From positions 2,871,001-2,935,000 of the forward strand of contig NZ_CP134772.1 in NCBI RefSeq assembly GCF_031882575.1: a stretch of 64,000 nucleotides of DNA, read 5' to 3'. The position numbers and the translations under genes are program-made. The stretch's first letter is position 1; every line of letters starts with the position of its first letter. The DNA comes from Pseudomonas sp. VD-NE ins. GTDB taxonomy: Bacteria > Pseudomonadota > Gammaproteobacteria > Pseudomonadales > Pseudomonadaceae. Of the stretch, positions 1-8,631 are shown piece by piece. The notes beneath the pieces are model-generated. The model was given only the letters and a program-made list of their open reading frames with translations, did not search any database and had not been told where the DNA came from.

Positions 1-27
1 CCAATCCAAACCCCAAGGAGGTTGAGC

Positions 28-1299
28 ATGTTTTTCTCAAGCCTGCTCGGCGATGGACGCGGCACTCTCACAAACCCGGACAGTGGGTTCTGGCGCGGAC
101 TCATCGGTGGTGGTCGCAACAGTTCAGGCGTCACGGTCACACCTGAGTCAGCGCTGGGTCTGCCCATCCTGCAGAACTGCGTCACGCTGCTGGCGGAAAC
201 CATGGGGCAGTTGCCATGTGAAATGTACCGCCGGCAAGAGAACGGGCAGCGGGAAGCGGCGATCAATCATCCCGCATACGACGTGCTGCGGTACCAGCCC
301 AATGGTTTTCAGACGCCTTACGAATACCGGGAAGGTTCCCAGCTAGCGGCGGGCCTACGGGGCAACAGCTACAGCTTCATCGACCGTCGCGACGACGGCA
401 ATGTCATCGGCCTATGGCCGTTGTGCAACAACAAGGTTCAGGTGCTGAAGGGAGGCGACCTGTTGCCGTATTACCGCATCGGAGCCAGTGATCCGGTGCC
501 GATGCGCATGATCCACCACGTTCGATGGGTCAGCACCAATCAGTACGTTGGGCTCTCGCCGATCGAGGTGCATGCCGAATCACTCGGTCTCGCCCAAGCC
601 GTGCGGCAGTACACCGGCAAAAGCTTCGCCAACGGCGTGACCGTGTCGGGCGTCATCGAGCGGCCCCGCGAAGCCCCATCGATCAAGGATCAGGGCAGCA
701 TCGACAAGATTGTCGATCAGTGGGGCCAGAAGTTTGGTGGCATGGACAACGCCAAAAAGGTCGCGCTGCTGCAAGAGGGCATGACTTTCAAGCCCGTGTC
801 GATGAACAACGTGGATGCCGAGGTGTTGGGCATACTCAAAACCACCGGCACCGATATCGCCCGGATCTACAAGATCCCGCTGCCGATGGTCAACGACCTG
901 GAGAAGTCCAACTACAACACGCTCGAACAACTGATGATCCAGTTCGTGGTGTTCGCGTTGTTGCCGTGGGTCAAACGCCACGAACAATCGATGATGCGTG
1001 ACTTCCTGCTGCCCAAGGACCGGCGCGAGTACTTCATCGAGTTCAATCTGTCGGGTCTGTTGCGTGGCGACCAGAAGAGCCGTTACGAGGCGTATGCCAT
1101 TGGCCGGCAATGGGGTTGGCTCAGCGTCAACGACATCCGTCGGCTGGAGAACATGCCGCCCGTGTCTGGTGGCGAGATCTACCTGCAGCCCCTGAACATG
1201 GTCGATGCAGGGAAACCCGGCGGCGATCTGACTAACCCCAAGGTGCGAGCGCAGCTCGAACTCCAGCACGCTGAAATCGGAAGGATTCTTGCGCAATGA
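28..1299 (+). CDS. phage portal protein, HK97 family
   Basis: Forms the dodecameric portal at one capsid vertex through which DNA is packaged and the tail attaches. The 423-residue length and the region around residues 285-320, a YNTLEQ motif followed by a hydrophobic FVVFALLPW stretch, are typical of the HK97 portal family. The ATG at 28 is chosen because AAGGAGG at 15-21 lies six bases ahead of it; the TTG at 22 directly abuts that Shine-Dalgarno and is unlikely. The next gene overlaps by ATGA, which suggests translational coupling to the protease. The terminase expected just upstream is outside the window. Family call is firm; host phage identity is inferred. Confidence 0.93.
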   Translation: MFFSSLLGDGRGTLTNPDSGFWRGLIGGGRNSSGVTVTPESALGLPILQNCVTLLAETMGQLPCEMYRRQENGQREAAINHPAYDVLRYQPNGFQTPYEYREGSQLAAGLRGNSYSFIDRRDDGNVIGLWPLCNNKVQVLKGGDLLPYYRIGASDPVPMRMIHHVRWVSTNQYVGLSPIEVHAESLGLAQAVRQYTGKSFANGVTVSGVIERPREAPSIKDQGSIDKIVDQWGQKFGGMDNAKKVALLQEGMTFKPVSMNNVDAEVLGILKTTGTDIARIYKIPLPMVNDLEKSNYNTLEQLMIQFVVFALLPWVKRHEQSMMRDFLLPKDRREYFIEFNLSGLLRGDQKSRYEAYAIGRQWGWLSVNDIRRLENMPPVSGGEIYLQPLNMVDAGKPGGDLTNPKVRAQLELQHAEIGRILAQ

Positions 1300-2240
1300 A
1301 AAACTACCTGAGAGCTTCCAGCCTGCTGTTCAATCAGCCGCTGCTCGTGCTCCCTGACATGCTCGATCTCGGCGTGCGGTGGGCCAACCAGGCAATGAGC
1401 CTGAACATCGTGAACATCGGAGCCCCGAACGGCCCGGCAATCTGGGGCGATGACGGCATCGACCGTATCGCGCAGCGTGAAGAAGAGCGCCGGACGGCCA
1501 TTGCTCGAACCGGGATCGAGGTAATTCCCGTGAGCGGCGTGCTGGTCAGTCGCGGTAGCCATATCAGCATGTGCGAAACCATGACCAGCTACGAGTCATT
1601 GCGGGCGCAGTTGCGCAATGCGGTGGCCGATCCAATGGTCGAGCGGATCGTGCTGGATATCGACAGCCCCGGCGGATCTGCCGTAGGTGCTTTCGAACTG
1701 GCAGCCGATATTCGCGCTATGGCTCAGCAAAAGCCCATTACCGGCATCGTCAACTTCATGGCGTACAGCGGCGGCTATTTGTTGGGCTCGGCCTGTAGCG
1801 AGTTGGTGGTGAGCCAGACCAGCGGTGTCGGTTCGATCGGCGTGATTGCCAGTCACATGGACCGCTCAAAGCAGGAAGAGGGCATGGGCGTCAAGGTGAC
1901 CACGGTTTACGCCGGGGCTCACAAAAACGACCTCAGCCCTCACGAACCCTTGAGCGAGCAATCGTTGAAGTACCTCAACGATGTTGTTCAGGAGAGTTAC
2001 CAGCTCTTCGTCAACGCGGTGGCTGACTATCGCGGGCTCTCCGTGCAGCAGGTCATTGCCACTGAGGCAGGGCTGTATCGGGGGCAGGCCGGTATCAATG
2101 CCGGGCTTGCTGACCGAATGCAGAGTCCGCAACAGGCGGTTGATGACCTTTCTCACTCTGTCGCCATGAGTCGCACTGCCCGCCAGTCCGGCCGATTGTC
2201 CGTCCGTGCATCCGCGTTGAATCTTCAAACCCAGATCTGA
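1296..2240 (+). CDS. S49 (SppA/SohB-like) phage head maturation protease
   Basis: Serine protease expected to cleave the capsid delta domain and itself during prohead maturation. The fold is recognisable from the DIDSPGG loop (about residue 121), the YSGGYLLGS segment with the probable nucleophile Ser158, GSIGV, and the probable general base Lys210 in GAHKND; the Ser-Lys spacing of about 50 fits the S49 family. It sits between portal and capsid, the normal place for the prohead protease in HK97-type head modules. At 314 residues it has about 70 residues after the core, possibly scaffold-like, but no separate scaffold gene is visible. A hairpin terminator follows the stop. Confidence 0.9.
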   Translation: MKNYLRASSLLFNQPLLVLPDMLDLGVRWANQAMSLNIVNIGAPNGPAIWGDDGIDRIAQREEERRTAIARTGIEVIPVSGVLVSRGSHISMCETMTSYESLRAQLRNAVADPMVERIVLDIDSPGGSAVGAFELAADIRAMAQQKPITGIVNFMAYSGGYLLGSACSELVVSQTSGVGSIGVIASHMDRSKQEEGMGVKVTTVYAGAHKNDLSPHEPLSEQSLKYLNDVVQESYQLFVNAVADYRGLSVQQVIATEAGLYRGQAGINAGLADRMQSPQQAVDDLSHSVAMSRTARQSGRLSVRASALNLQTQI

Positions 2241-2261
2241 CCGCGTTCGCGGCAGTCACCG

Positions 2262-2286
2262 AAACCCGCCCTGTGCGGGTTTTTTT
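2262..2286 (+). terminator. hairpin terminator running into the capsid gene RBS
   Basis: Stem AAACCCGC (2262-2269) pairs with GCGGGTTT (2275-2282), followed by a run of seven T. The bases directly after the T run carry AGGAGG and, four bases later, the capsid ATG. It probably attenuates late transcription or protects the 3' end while leaving a clean RBS. One of five similar modules in the prophage. Confidence 0.75.
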
Positions 2287-2302
2287 ATGCCCAGGAGGCA
2301 AC

Positions 2303-3634
2303 ATGTCCCAAGTACTTCAGTTGCGTAGCGAACGCGCGAAGATCAACGATTCGATTCAGGCGCTGGCCAAACTCGAGACGGCAGGCGAATCCTTGTCGGC
2401 AGAACAGTTGGCCCAGTTCGCGAGTCTGGAAGTGGAGTTCAACGCGCTGACTGACAAGATCAGTCGTGCAGAGCAGGCAGAGCGTATTGCCGCAGCCAGC
2501 GCTGTACCGGTTAACGAGTCTGCTCAATCTCGCACCGGTCCGCCGCAAGGTCGTGCTCACGGCCATATTCACGGTGGTGGGCCGGCTGAAGCACCAGGTG
2601 TGCGGATGGCCCAGATGGTTCGGCTGCTTGCCGCCGCCGGTGGCAACCAGCATCAAGCCGCGCAAATGGCGCAGCAGGGCGGGTTTTCTACCGATGTTTC
2701 TATGGCGCTGAGCACAGTTACACCGGGTGCTGGCGGCGTATTGGTTCCGACGAACTTCGCTACCGAAATCATCGAGGCGCTCCGCCCGATGTCTGTTGTT
2801 CGGAAGATGGGTGCACGTAGCTTGCCGCTGAACAATGGCAACTTGACCCAGCCCCGTATCACCGGCAACACCGTCGTAACCTACATCGGTACCGAAACCG
2901 ATATCCCGCTCACAGGGATGACGTTCGCGGATACAAAACTGTCTGCGAAAAAGGCTGCTGCGATCGTGCCGATTTCCAATGACCTGATTGCCAACGCTGG
3001 CGTCAGCCCTCGAATCGACGAAATTGTTGTTGCCGATTTGGCTGTATCGATGGGCCTGTCGGAAGACCTGCATTTCATCCGTGCGGATGGTAGCGGCTCG
3101 CTGCCAAAGGGCATGCGTTATTGGGCTCAGCCGTTCAACGTCTTGCCGGCCCCGGCAGTGGACACCATCACCCTGGAAAAAATCGACCTGTTCTGCGGCG
3201 GCATGATGCTCCGTTTGGAAACAGCGAACGTGATGATGAAGGACTGCGGCTGGCTGATGCACCCGCGGGTGTTCCGCTGGTTGCAATCGCTGCGTGACGG
3301 CAATGGCAACAAGGCGTATCCGGAAATCGAGCAAGGTCTGTTCAAGGGCTACCCCGTTGGCCTGAGCAACCAGATCCCTGTCAACCTCGGCGCGGGTGGC
3401 GACGAGACCGAATTCTACTTCGTCAACTTCGCGGACATGATGATCGGCGAAGACATGGACCTGACGATCTCCTTCAGTAACGAAGCCTCCTACAAGGACG
3501 CCGAAGGCAACATGGTCAGCGCGTTCCAGCGTGACCAGACGCTGGTCAAAGTGATCGCCAAGCATGACTTCGGCCCGCGTCACGTCGAGTGCATTGTCGT
3601 TGCCATCAACGTCAAGTGGGGCGCTGGCATGTAA
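2303..3634 (+). CDS. major capsid protein, HK97 gp5 fold
   Basis: Main shell protein of the head. The first 115 or so residues are charged, helical and then Gln/Gly/His-rich, as expected for a delta (scaffolding) domain removed by the S49 protease encoded upstream. The HK97-fold body starts near residue 130 with TPGAGGVLVPTNFATEII and continues through LRPMSVVRKMGA, and the C-terminal part has the GYPVGLSNQIP stretch common in this family. The start is the ATG four bases after AGGAGG; a GTG 30 bases earlier lies inside the terminator hairpin and is rejected. Length 443 residues. High confidence. Confidence 0.95.
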   Translation: MSQVLQLRSERAKINDSIQALAKLETAGESLSAEQLAQFASLEVEFNALTDKISRAEQAERIAAASAVPVNESAQSRTGPPQGRAHGHIHGGGPAEAPGVRMAQMVRLLAAAGGNQHQAAQMAQQGGFSTDVSMALSTVTPGAGGVLVPTNFATEIIEALRPMSVVRKMGARSLPLNNGNLTQPRITGNTVVTYIGTETDIPLTGMTFADTKLSAKKAAAIVPISNDLIANAGVSPRIDEIVVADLAVSMGLSEDLHFIRADGSGSLPKGMRYWAQPFNVLPAPAVDTITLEKIDLFCGGMMLRLETANVMMKDCGWLMHPRVFRWLQSLRDGNGNKAYPEIEQGLFKGYPVGLSNQIPVNLGAGGDETEFYFVNFADMMIGEDMDLTISFSNEASYKDAEGNMVSAFQRDQTLVKVIAKHDFGPRHVECIVVAINVKWGAGM

Positions 3635-3641
3635 TCCAATG

Positions 3642-3662
3642 ACCCCGCTCTGGCGGGGTTTC
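3642..3662 (+). terminator. short hairpin after the capsid gene
   Basis: ACCCCGC (3642-3648) pairs with GCGGGGT (3653-3659) around a TCTG loop, then only TTC, so the T run is poor. It may act as an attenuator or mRNA 3' stabiliser for the abundant capsid message rather than a full terminator. Confidence 0.5.
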
Positions 3663-3682
3663 GCGTATCTGAGGGTTGAGTG

Positions 3683-3985
3683 ATGACCGATAAAGTAGTG
3701 GTGCGTTTTTTGAAAGCCTGGCGTGGTTACTCGACTGATGAGTTGGCTGCCTTCGATCAGGCAGTTGTTGATGGTTTGGAGTCCAAAGGCTTTGCCGAAG
3801 TCCATCAGGCTGGTGGCGAAACCGCAACGAAAGGGAAGGGCGGTAAAGGCAAAACCCAGAAAGCCGGCACAGCAAAAGCCGAGGGCAATCAGCCGGCAGG
3901 GGTGGGCGGCAATCCGGATGGAACCGGCGTCGGTGCCGACAATAACGAGAGCGGCGGCGGTGGCCTCGACGAAGAGAAACCCTAA
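3683..3985 (+). CDS. small phage protein between capsid and connector, unknown
   Basis: Unrecognised 100-residue protein. The first 45 residues look folded (VVRFLKAWRGYSTDELAAF...), while the rest is a Lys/Gly/Ala-rich, low-complexity tail ending with acidic residues. Position between major capsid and head-tail connector is a common place for small structural or decoration proteins in HK97-like phages, so a virion role is possible but not shown. The ATG follows GAGGG; a GTG directly ahead of it is also open. An overlapping reading frame (3723-4028) is taken to be a shadow because its product has no family features and runs into the next gene. Confidence 0.7.
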   Translation: MTDKVVVRFLKAWRGYSTDELAAFDQAVVDGLESKGFAEVHQAGGETATKGKGGKGKTQKAGTAKAEGNQPAGVGGNPDGTGVGADNNESGGGGLDEEKP

Positions 3986-3988
3986 GCC

Positions 3989-4540
3989 ATGGCCCGTCGA
4001 ATCGAGTACTTCGGCGAGCCAGTTTTGACACTGGAACAGGTGGCTTTCCAGTGTCGACTGGAGCCTGAGGACATGGAGCCGGGGTTGATCAGCGACATCA
4101 TCATCCCCGGCGTTACGACCCAATGTGAATCCAAAACCGGTGCAGGTATTCGCGGGGCGATCTACGAAGAAGACTGGCCCGCTGCGTTCCCCTCCGGGCA
4201 TGCGCTGGATGTGGGGCAGGCGACTGAGGTTGTTTCGGTCACGGTCCGGCAGCCTGATGGTGCATGGAGCGATTACGCTGGAGCGGTAGATCTCGAACAG
4301 GGCCAGCGCGAAAGCTTCGTATCGTTCCCCGCTGGGCGGCCTGCTGGCGTCTTGCGTATCCGCTACAAGGCAGAGACTGACCTTGATCTTCACCCCGGCG
4401 TTCGCAACTGGTTGCTGATGGCGGCGGCAACGATCCTTCGGCATCCAGAAATGTTCCTGGTCGGCCAGTCGCTGTCCGAGTTGCCTTCAGAGTTTCTTGA
4501 TCATTTGGTGGCTGAGGTCACCGTTCCGCCGAGGTTCTGA
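3989..4540 (+). CDS. head-tail connector protein (gp6-like)
   Basis: Adaptor ring that docks under the portal. The LEQVAFQCRLEP start, the DIIIPGVT helix and the acidic/aromatic body fit the HK97 gp6-like connector family, in which the first strand-helix layout is characteristic; 183 residues is longer than the minimal family (about 100) because of a C-terminal extension ending in LVAEVTVPPRF. It lies three bases after the preceding gene and two before the next, within the head-completion block. Function is by family and gene order. Confidence 0.8.
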   Translation: MARRIEYFGEPVLTLEQVAFQCRLEPEDMEPGLISDIIIPGVTTQCESKTGAGIRGAIYEEDWPAAFPSGHALDVGQATEVVSVTVRQPDGAWSDYAGAVDLEQGQRESFVSFPAGRPAGVLRIRYKAETDLDLHPGVRNWLLMAAATILRHPEMFLVGQSLSELPSEFLDHLVAEVTVPPRF

Positions 4541-4542
4541 CC

Positions 4543-4905
4543 ATGGCCTACCGCGAACCGAGTGCCGGCGAGCTGGATCGGCGTATTTTGCTCAGACTCC
4601 GCACAGATGTCCCGACACCGGCTCAGGGCCTCGATTCAATCTTCACCGACGAGAAAAGGCGTTGGGCGAAGATCGAGCCAGTCGGTACCGCCGTCTACAC
4701 GGCTGGTGTTCAGACCGACGTCAAGATCACCCACCGGGTGACGTTCTACTACCTCAAGGGCGTGAGTGATGCGCATGAAGTCGTGCATGACGGGATTATC
4801 TATCGGGTGCGGCGGGTCGCGGATATGAATGGAACGCGTCGCTTCACCATTCTGGAAGTCGAAGAACTCGGGCCGCAAAAGCCTGGAGGTGGAATCTATG
4901 GCTAA
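4543..4905 (+). CDS. phage head closure / head-tail adaptor protein
   Basis: Small beta-barrel stopper protein of the SPP1 gp16 / head-tail-joining family. The order ELDRRILL, an RRWAKIEPVG segment, THRVTFYYLKG and a C-terminal YRVRRVADMNGTRRFTILEVEE is diagnostic: these proteins have a conserved W-A-x-I/V-E and a final strand of the type YxIxxV..... At 120 residues it matches the family length. It overlaps the start of the gp10-like gene by eight bases, indicating coupling. Confidence 0.85.
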   Translation: MAYREPSAGELDRRILLRLRTDVPTPAQGLDSIFTDEKRRWAKIEPVGTAVYTAGVQTDVKITHRVTFYYLKGVSDAHEVVHDGIIYRVRRVADMNGTRRFTILEVEELGPQKPGGGIYG

Positions 4906-5419
4906 CTCCGCGTCGGTCGAAAGTTACCTGCATGTCGAGGGCTTCGAAGATTTCGAGCGCGAAGCATTCGACAAGAAGAAGATCCGCGCCGGAATGCGCA
5001 AGGCCGGTCTGCTGGTGACCCAGCACGCGCAAATGAACCTGGTGCTGGGCAAGGGACGGCAGGGCTACCCAGTCAACCGAACCGGCGAGACCGTCAGCTC
5101 CATCAAGTTCAAGGTGTCGCGCTCCGGCTTCATGGTCAAGATTTCCCCGACCCTCACGCCTGCAATGGGCGAGTTCTACCCGGCTTACCTTTACTATGGC
5201 GTAAAGCAAGGCCGAAAGCCCCAAAAGCTCGCGCCCGGTAAAGGCATCGGGCGCAAGAATCGACGGCAGGCCGGCGTTCGTGCCCGACTTGTCGCCGAGC
5301 GGGCGGCGGGGGAATGGCGGATCAAACCGCACGACAACTACATGGCTGACGCCCTTCAGGACTCATCCGAGCAAGTTCGGTCAATCCTGTTCACGGCGTT
5401 CGCGGCGGCGCTGTCATGA
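4898..5419 (+). CDS. HK97 gp10-like tail-completion protein
   Basis: Neck or tail-joining component of the HK97 gp10 type. Features include the MRKAGLLVTQHAQMNLV helix near residue 30, NRTGETVSSIKFKVSR, and AYLYYGVKQGRKPQ, in the order usual for the family. The ATG at 4898 has GGAGGT eight bases ahead, inside the previous gene; an upstream in-frame alternative (4829) would overlap that gene by 77 bases. Basic overall. Last gene of the head/neck block before the inserted secreted-protein gene. Confidence 0.78.
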   Translation: MANSASVESYLHVEGFEDFEREAFDKKKIRAGMRKAGLLVTQHAQMNLVLGKGRQGYPVNRTGETVSSIKFKVSRSGFMVKISPTLTPAMGEFYPAYLYYGVKQGRKPQKLAPGKGIGRKNRRQAGVRARLVAERAAGEWRIKPHDNYMADALQDSSEQVRSILFTAFAAALS

Positions 5420-5493
5420 GCTGTTGTCGGTGTAGCGGGCATTCTCCAAAGCTTTTGCGATAGGCTTGCTGCTCTGTTAACAGGGAGTTATCT

Positions 5494-5889
5494 ATGAAAG
5501 CGTTGAGTTTAATTGCCTCCGTCGTCATGTCCGTCTCGGCGGTTACTGCGCATGCTGTAGAAGCTGCGAGGGAAGCCCCCAGTGCTGCAATCGATCGCAT
5601 CACCCTCATCTACCTGAACCATAAGATCTACCCCAACGGTTCTGTCGAGTGTGATTCGAAAGTGATTGGCAACCGCTCGATGATTGGGTGCTGGAACCTG
5701 ACATTGAACGGTAAGAGCGCGCCGCACATCTGGCTCTACGAAGCCAATAAATTCCAGTCGGTGAACGGAAGCGCCCGCCAATTGGCGGAAGGGAAGTTTT
5801 CCAAAGAGTCAGATGTAACCGTCGTGAAGCTGCCTTTGCCAAGCGACATCAATGTTGGTTCGGCGGTGGAGGCCTTCACTACAGGCTGA
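5494..5889 (+). CDS. secreted hypothetical protein, probable prophage moron
   Basis: 131 residues with a clear signal peptide (MKALSLIASVVMSVSAVTAHA, cleavage after the AHA near residue 21). The mature part has two cysteines (in VECDSKV and IGCWNL) that could form a disulfide in the periplasm. No family is recognised. It interrupts the structural operon between the gp10-like gene and the tail terminator, with its own gap upstream, an AGGGAG Shine-Dalgarno and a hairpin terminator downstream. That layout, plus an export signal on a protein with no virion role, is typical of a lysogenic-conversion gene. A weak TTGCGA-N17-TAACAG match lies just upstream. Function unknown. Confidence 0.8.
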   Translation: MKALSLIASVVMSVSAVTAHAVEAAREAPSAAIDRITLIYLNHKIYPNGSVECDSKVIGNRSMIGCWNLTLNGKSAPHIWLYEANKFQSVNGSARQLAEGKFSKESDVTVVKLPLPSDINVGSAVEAFTTG

Positions 5890-5906
5890 TCCCCGCTCCT
5901 CGAAAA

Positions 5907-5931
5907 AGCCTCGCACTCGCGAGGTTTTTTT
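5907..5931 (+). terminator. hairpin terminator running into the tail-terminator gene RBS
   Basis: CCTCGC (5909-5914) pairs with GCGAGG (5919-5924) followed by seven T, then ATGCCCGGGAG, the Shine-Dalgarno of the next gene. Same architecture as the modules at 2262 and 17674. Confidence 0.78.
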
Positions 5932-5949
5932 ATGCCCGGGAGTTGATCA

Positions 5950-6540
5950 ATGAAGTTGAACCCGATTGTTGCCCATCTCAAGGCGACATGCCCGACCTAT
6001 GCCGGTCGGGTTGCAGCCGGTATCGATTGGGACGCTGTTGCGGAGACTGCCAAGCTCCCCATGCCAGCGGCATACGTGATTGCAGCGGCAGATGCCGCAG
6101 CGCCCAGCAAGGCACAGAACGCTGTGATACAGGAAGTCACAGACCAGTTTGCCGTTGTGGTTGTTTTGGACGCCGGGGATGAACGGGGGCAAGAGGCCAA
6201 CGATCAGTTGCACGACTTGCGTTCAGAACTATGGCGCGCTCTGGTGGGTTGGAAGCCTGGCCCGGAGTACACGCTGATCGAATACGACAAAGGTGCGCTG
6301 GTTTTCGTCAGTCGTGCCCGAGTCATCTACCAATACCTTTTTACCGCCGAATTCCAGATCGGCCGCAATCGATCGGACCAACCTCCAGAGACCTGGCACG
6401 AACTGGAGCTAGACGGTCTGGCCAATTTCACCGGCGCGAACATCCGCATGGATTGCATCGACCCGGCGGACCCCAACCTGAAGCGCCCCGGCCCGGACGG
6501 GCGCATTGAAGTCCAATTCACTGGAGACGTAAAACCATGA
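5950..6540 (+). CDS. phage tail terminator, Mu gp37-like
   Basis: Predicted tail-completion protein that stops tube polymerisation and joins tail to head. In Mu-like clusters the gene immediately before the DUF2635 protein and sheath encodes this protein, and the internal AVVVVLDAGDERGQ, DLRSELWRALVGWKP and ARVIYQYLFTAEFQIGR segments fit the gp37/tail-terminator family. 196 residues, start ATG eight bases after CGGGAG. Overlaps the next start by four bases. Family recognition rests on these segments and strict synteny. Confidence 0.78.
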   Translation: MKLNPIVAHLKATCPTYAGRVAAGIDWDAVAETAKLPMPAAYVIAAADAAAPSKAQNAVIQEVTDQFAVVVVLDAGDERGQEANDQLHDLRSELWRALVGWKPGPEYTLIEYDKGALVFVSRARVIYQYLFTAEFQIGRNRSDQPPETWHELELDGLANFTGANIRMDCIDPADPNLKRPGPDGRIEVQFTGDVKP

Positions 6541-6728
6541 CCAAGCGCATCACTGTGGCGCCGGCCTCTGGCCGCTCTGTGCCCGACCCGGAGGCGGGCG
6601 ACCTGTTGCCCGTTGAGGGCCGGGAAGTCCCCGACAATGCCTGGTGGCGCCGTCGCCTGGCTGACGGTGATGTCACCACCAAATCCACCAAGGCCGTTAC
6701 AGCGGCGAAACCCGAGGACGGCAAATAA
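6537..6728 (+). CDS. DUF2635 small tail protein (Mu gp38-like)
   Basis: 63-residue protein with the DUF2635 pattern: a basic V-x-P-x-x-G start, RSVPDPEAGDLLPVEG, then VPDNAWWRRRLADGDV. The family is found immediately upstream of Mu-type sheath genes, as here; its role is unknown. It overlaps both neighbours (ATGA with the preceding gene, one base with the sheath), so the three are probably translated together. Confidence 0.85.
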   Translation: MTKRITVAPASGRSVPDPEAGDLLPVEGREVPDNAWWRRRLADGDVTTKSTKAVTAAKPEDGK

Positions 6729-8224
6729 TGGCCATCGGATTCAGCAACATCCCCGCCGATATCCGAGTGCCGCTGTTCTACGCGGAAATGGATAGCTCGG
6801 CAGCAAACAGCGCGTCGAGCGCGATGCGCCGCCTCATCGTCGCACAGGTTAATGACGATGCTGAGAGCGAAAGCATCGGCAAGTTGGTGCTGGTCTCCAG
6901 CCTCTCGATCGCCAAGAGCATCGCCGGCCAAGGCTCAATGCTTGCCGCGATGTACGAGAATTGGCGCAAGGTCGACCCGATCGGCGAGGTGTGGTGTTTG
7001 CCACTGCAAAACGAAACCGGTGAATCTGCTTCGGCAACCGTCACCTTCACCGGAGCGGCAACCGAGGCCGGATTGCTGAACCTTTACATCGGCGGCGTCC
7101 GCGTGCAGTCGGTGGTTGCGTCGGCGGCGACTCCAGCGATTGTTGCCGCCGCGCTTGCTGTGAAGATCAACGCAACGCCAGATCTGCCGGTCACCGCTGC
7201 GGCCGCTTCCGGCGTGGTCACGTTGACCTGCAAGTGGACGGGAGAAAGTGGCAACGACATCAGCATCCAGATGAATCGACTGGGCAAGTCCAATGGCGAA
7301 TCCACGCCGGCAGGATTGACCGTAGTCACCACGTCGATGGCCGCGGGCGTCGGTGCTCCGGATGTGGTCGATGCGATCGCAGCGCTGGGTGATGAGCCCT
7401 TCGAATTCCTGTGTCAGCCATGGTCGGACTCGACCACGCTGAATGCCTGGAAAGACGCGATGGACGACAACACCGGTCGCTGGAGCTGGGCGAAACAGTT
7501 GTTCGGCCATGTCTACACTGCCAAGCGCGGCACCATCGGTACGTTGGTGGCGGCAGGGCAAGTGCGCAACGATCAGCACATGACCATCCAGGGTGTCGAG
7601 CCCGGGGTGCCTCAACCGGTATGGGTGGTGGCGGCATCGCTCGCGGCACGCACGGCGGTGTTCATCTCTGCCGATGCCAGCCGTCCAACGCAGAGCGGCA
7701 GCATGCCGGGCGTGGATCCGGCGCCGGCCAGTGACCGCTTCACCCTCACAGAGCGCCAGTCGCTGCTGAACTACGGTATCGCCACTGCGTACTACGAAGG
7801 CGGCTACGTGCGCATCCAGCGCTCGATCACCACCTACCAGAAGAACGCTTATGGCCAAGCCGACAATTCGTACCTGGACAGCGAGACCATGCACCAGTCG
7901 GCGTTTATCGTCCGGCGCATGCAGAGCGTGATCACCAGCAAGTACGGTCGGCACAAGTTGGCGAGCGACGGCACGCGCTTCGGCGCCGGCCAACCCATCG
8001 TCACACCGGCGACCATTCGCGGCGAGCTGATCGCGCAGTACGCCAAGCTCGAACTGGAAGGCCACGTGGAAAACGCCGATCTTTTCGCCGAGCACTTGGT
8101 GGTCGAGCGAGATCTCAATGATCCGAGCCGGGTCAACGTGCTGTTCCCGCCTGACTACATCAACGGCCTGCGCATCTTCGCGCTGCTCAACCAGTTCCGC
8201 CTCCAGTACGACGAAGCGGCGTAA
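6728..8224 (+). CDS. contractile tail sheath protein (Mu gpL-like)
   Basis: Builds the contractile outer tail. The 498-residue length, the N-terminal IGFSNIPADIRVPLFYAEMD and the C-terminal VNVLFPPDYINGLRIFALLNQF are recognisable in Mu gpL-type sheaths. The middle (about residues 95-200) is Ala/Thr-rich and likely the variable surface domain. Being a sheath gene, it shows that the virion is a myovirus despite the HK97-type head. Followed by a hairpin before the tube gene. Confidence 0.95.
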   Translation: MAIGFSNIPADIRVPLFYAEMDSSAANSASSAMRRLIVAQVNDDAESESIGKLVLVSSLSIAKSIAGQGSMLAAMYENWRKVDPIGEVWCLPLQNETGESASATVTFTGAATEAGLLNLYIGGVRVQSVVASAATPAIVAAALAVKINATPDLPVTAAAASGVVTLTCKWTGESGNDISIQMNRLGKSNGESTPAGLTVVTTSMAAGVGAPDVVDAIAALGDEPFEFLCQPWSDSTTLNAWKDAMDDNTGRWSWAKQLFGHVYTAKRGTIGTLVAAGQVRNDQHMTIQGVEPGVPQPVWVVAASLAARTAVFISADASRPTQSGSMPGVDPAPASDRFTLTERQSLLNYGIATAYYEGGYVRIQRSITTYQKNAYGQADNSYLDSETMHQSAFIVRRMQSVITSKYGRHKLASDGTRFGAGQPIVTPATIRGELIAQYAKLELEGHVENADLFAEHLVVERDLNDPSRVNVLFPPDYINGLRIFALLNQFRLQYDEAA

Positions 8225-8241
8225 CGCTCAATTGAACACCC

Positions 8242-8264
8242 AGCCCGCCCTGTGCGGGCTTTTT
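8242..8264 (+). terminator. hairpin terminator between sheath and tube genes
   Basis: AGCCCGC (8242-8248) pairs with GCGGGCT (8254-8260), then five T, then CATTCTGGAG, the tube-gene Shine-Dalgarno. Fourth of the hairpin-RBS modules. Confidence 0.72.
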
Positions 8265-8283
8265 CATTCTGGAGACAAAGACC

Positions 8284-8631
8284 ATGGGCGAAAAAGTAGC
8301 CGGCACCGCGTACGTCAAAGTAGACGGTGAGCAGCTGACCATCACAGGTGGCGCGGAAGCCCCGTTGATGGAAGTAAAACGCGAGACGATCTATCCCGGT
8401 TTTTTCAAGGAAGAAGAGCTCGCGCCTTACCTGAAGATGACCGCGCTGATGCCGCAGGGCTTTCCGATCAAAAAACTGGCCAACGGTCGGGACATGACGG
8501 TGACTTGTGAATTCAACAACGGTCGTGTCTACGTGCTGTCGGGGGCATTCCTCGTCGATGAGCCTTCTTTCAAGGGCGACGATGGCACACTTGAACTGCA
8601 ATTCGATGGCGTTAAAGGGAGCTGGCAATGA
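8284..8631 (+). CDS. phage tail tube protein (Mu gpM-like)
   Basis: Inner tube subunit of the contractile tail. 115 residues, all-beta in character, with GTAYVKVDGEQLTITGGAE at the N-terminus, a signature of the Mu gp40 tube family, and FNNGRVYVLSGAFLVDEP in the C-terminal half. It follows the sheath and precedes the tail chaperone, the invariant order in Mu-like tails. Overlaps the chaperone start by four bases. Confidence 0.92.
   Translation: MGEKVAGTAYVKVDGEQLTITGGAEAPLMEVKRETIYPGFFKEEELAPYLKMTALMPQGFPIKKLANGRDMTVTCEFNNGRVYVLSGAFLVDEPSFKGDDGTLELQFDGVKGSWQ

Noticed and set aside
3723..4028. Overlapping 101-codon gene between capsid and connector
   Set aside because: It overlaps the start of the connector gene and encodes a composition-biased product. 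The frame at 3683 has the better RBS and spacing.
2285..4444. 719-codon minus-strand open frame opposite capsid genes
   Set aside because: High-GC third-position shadow. The plus strand holds a continuous set of recognisable head genes with RBSs.
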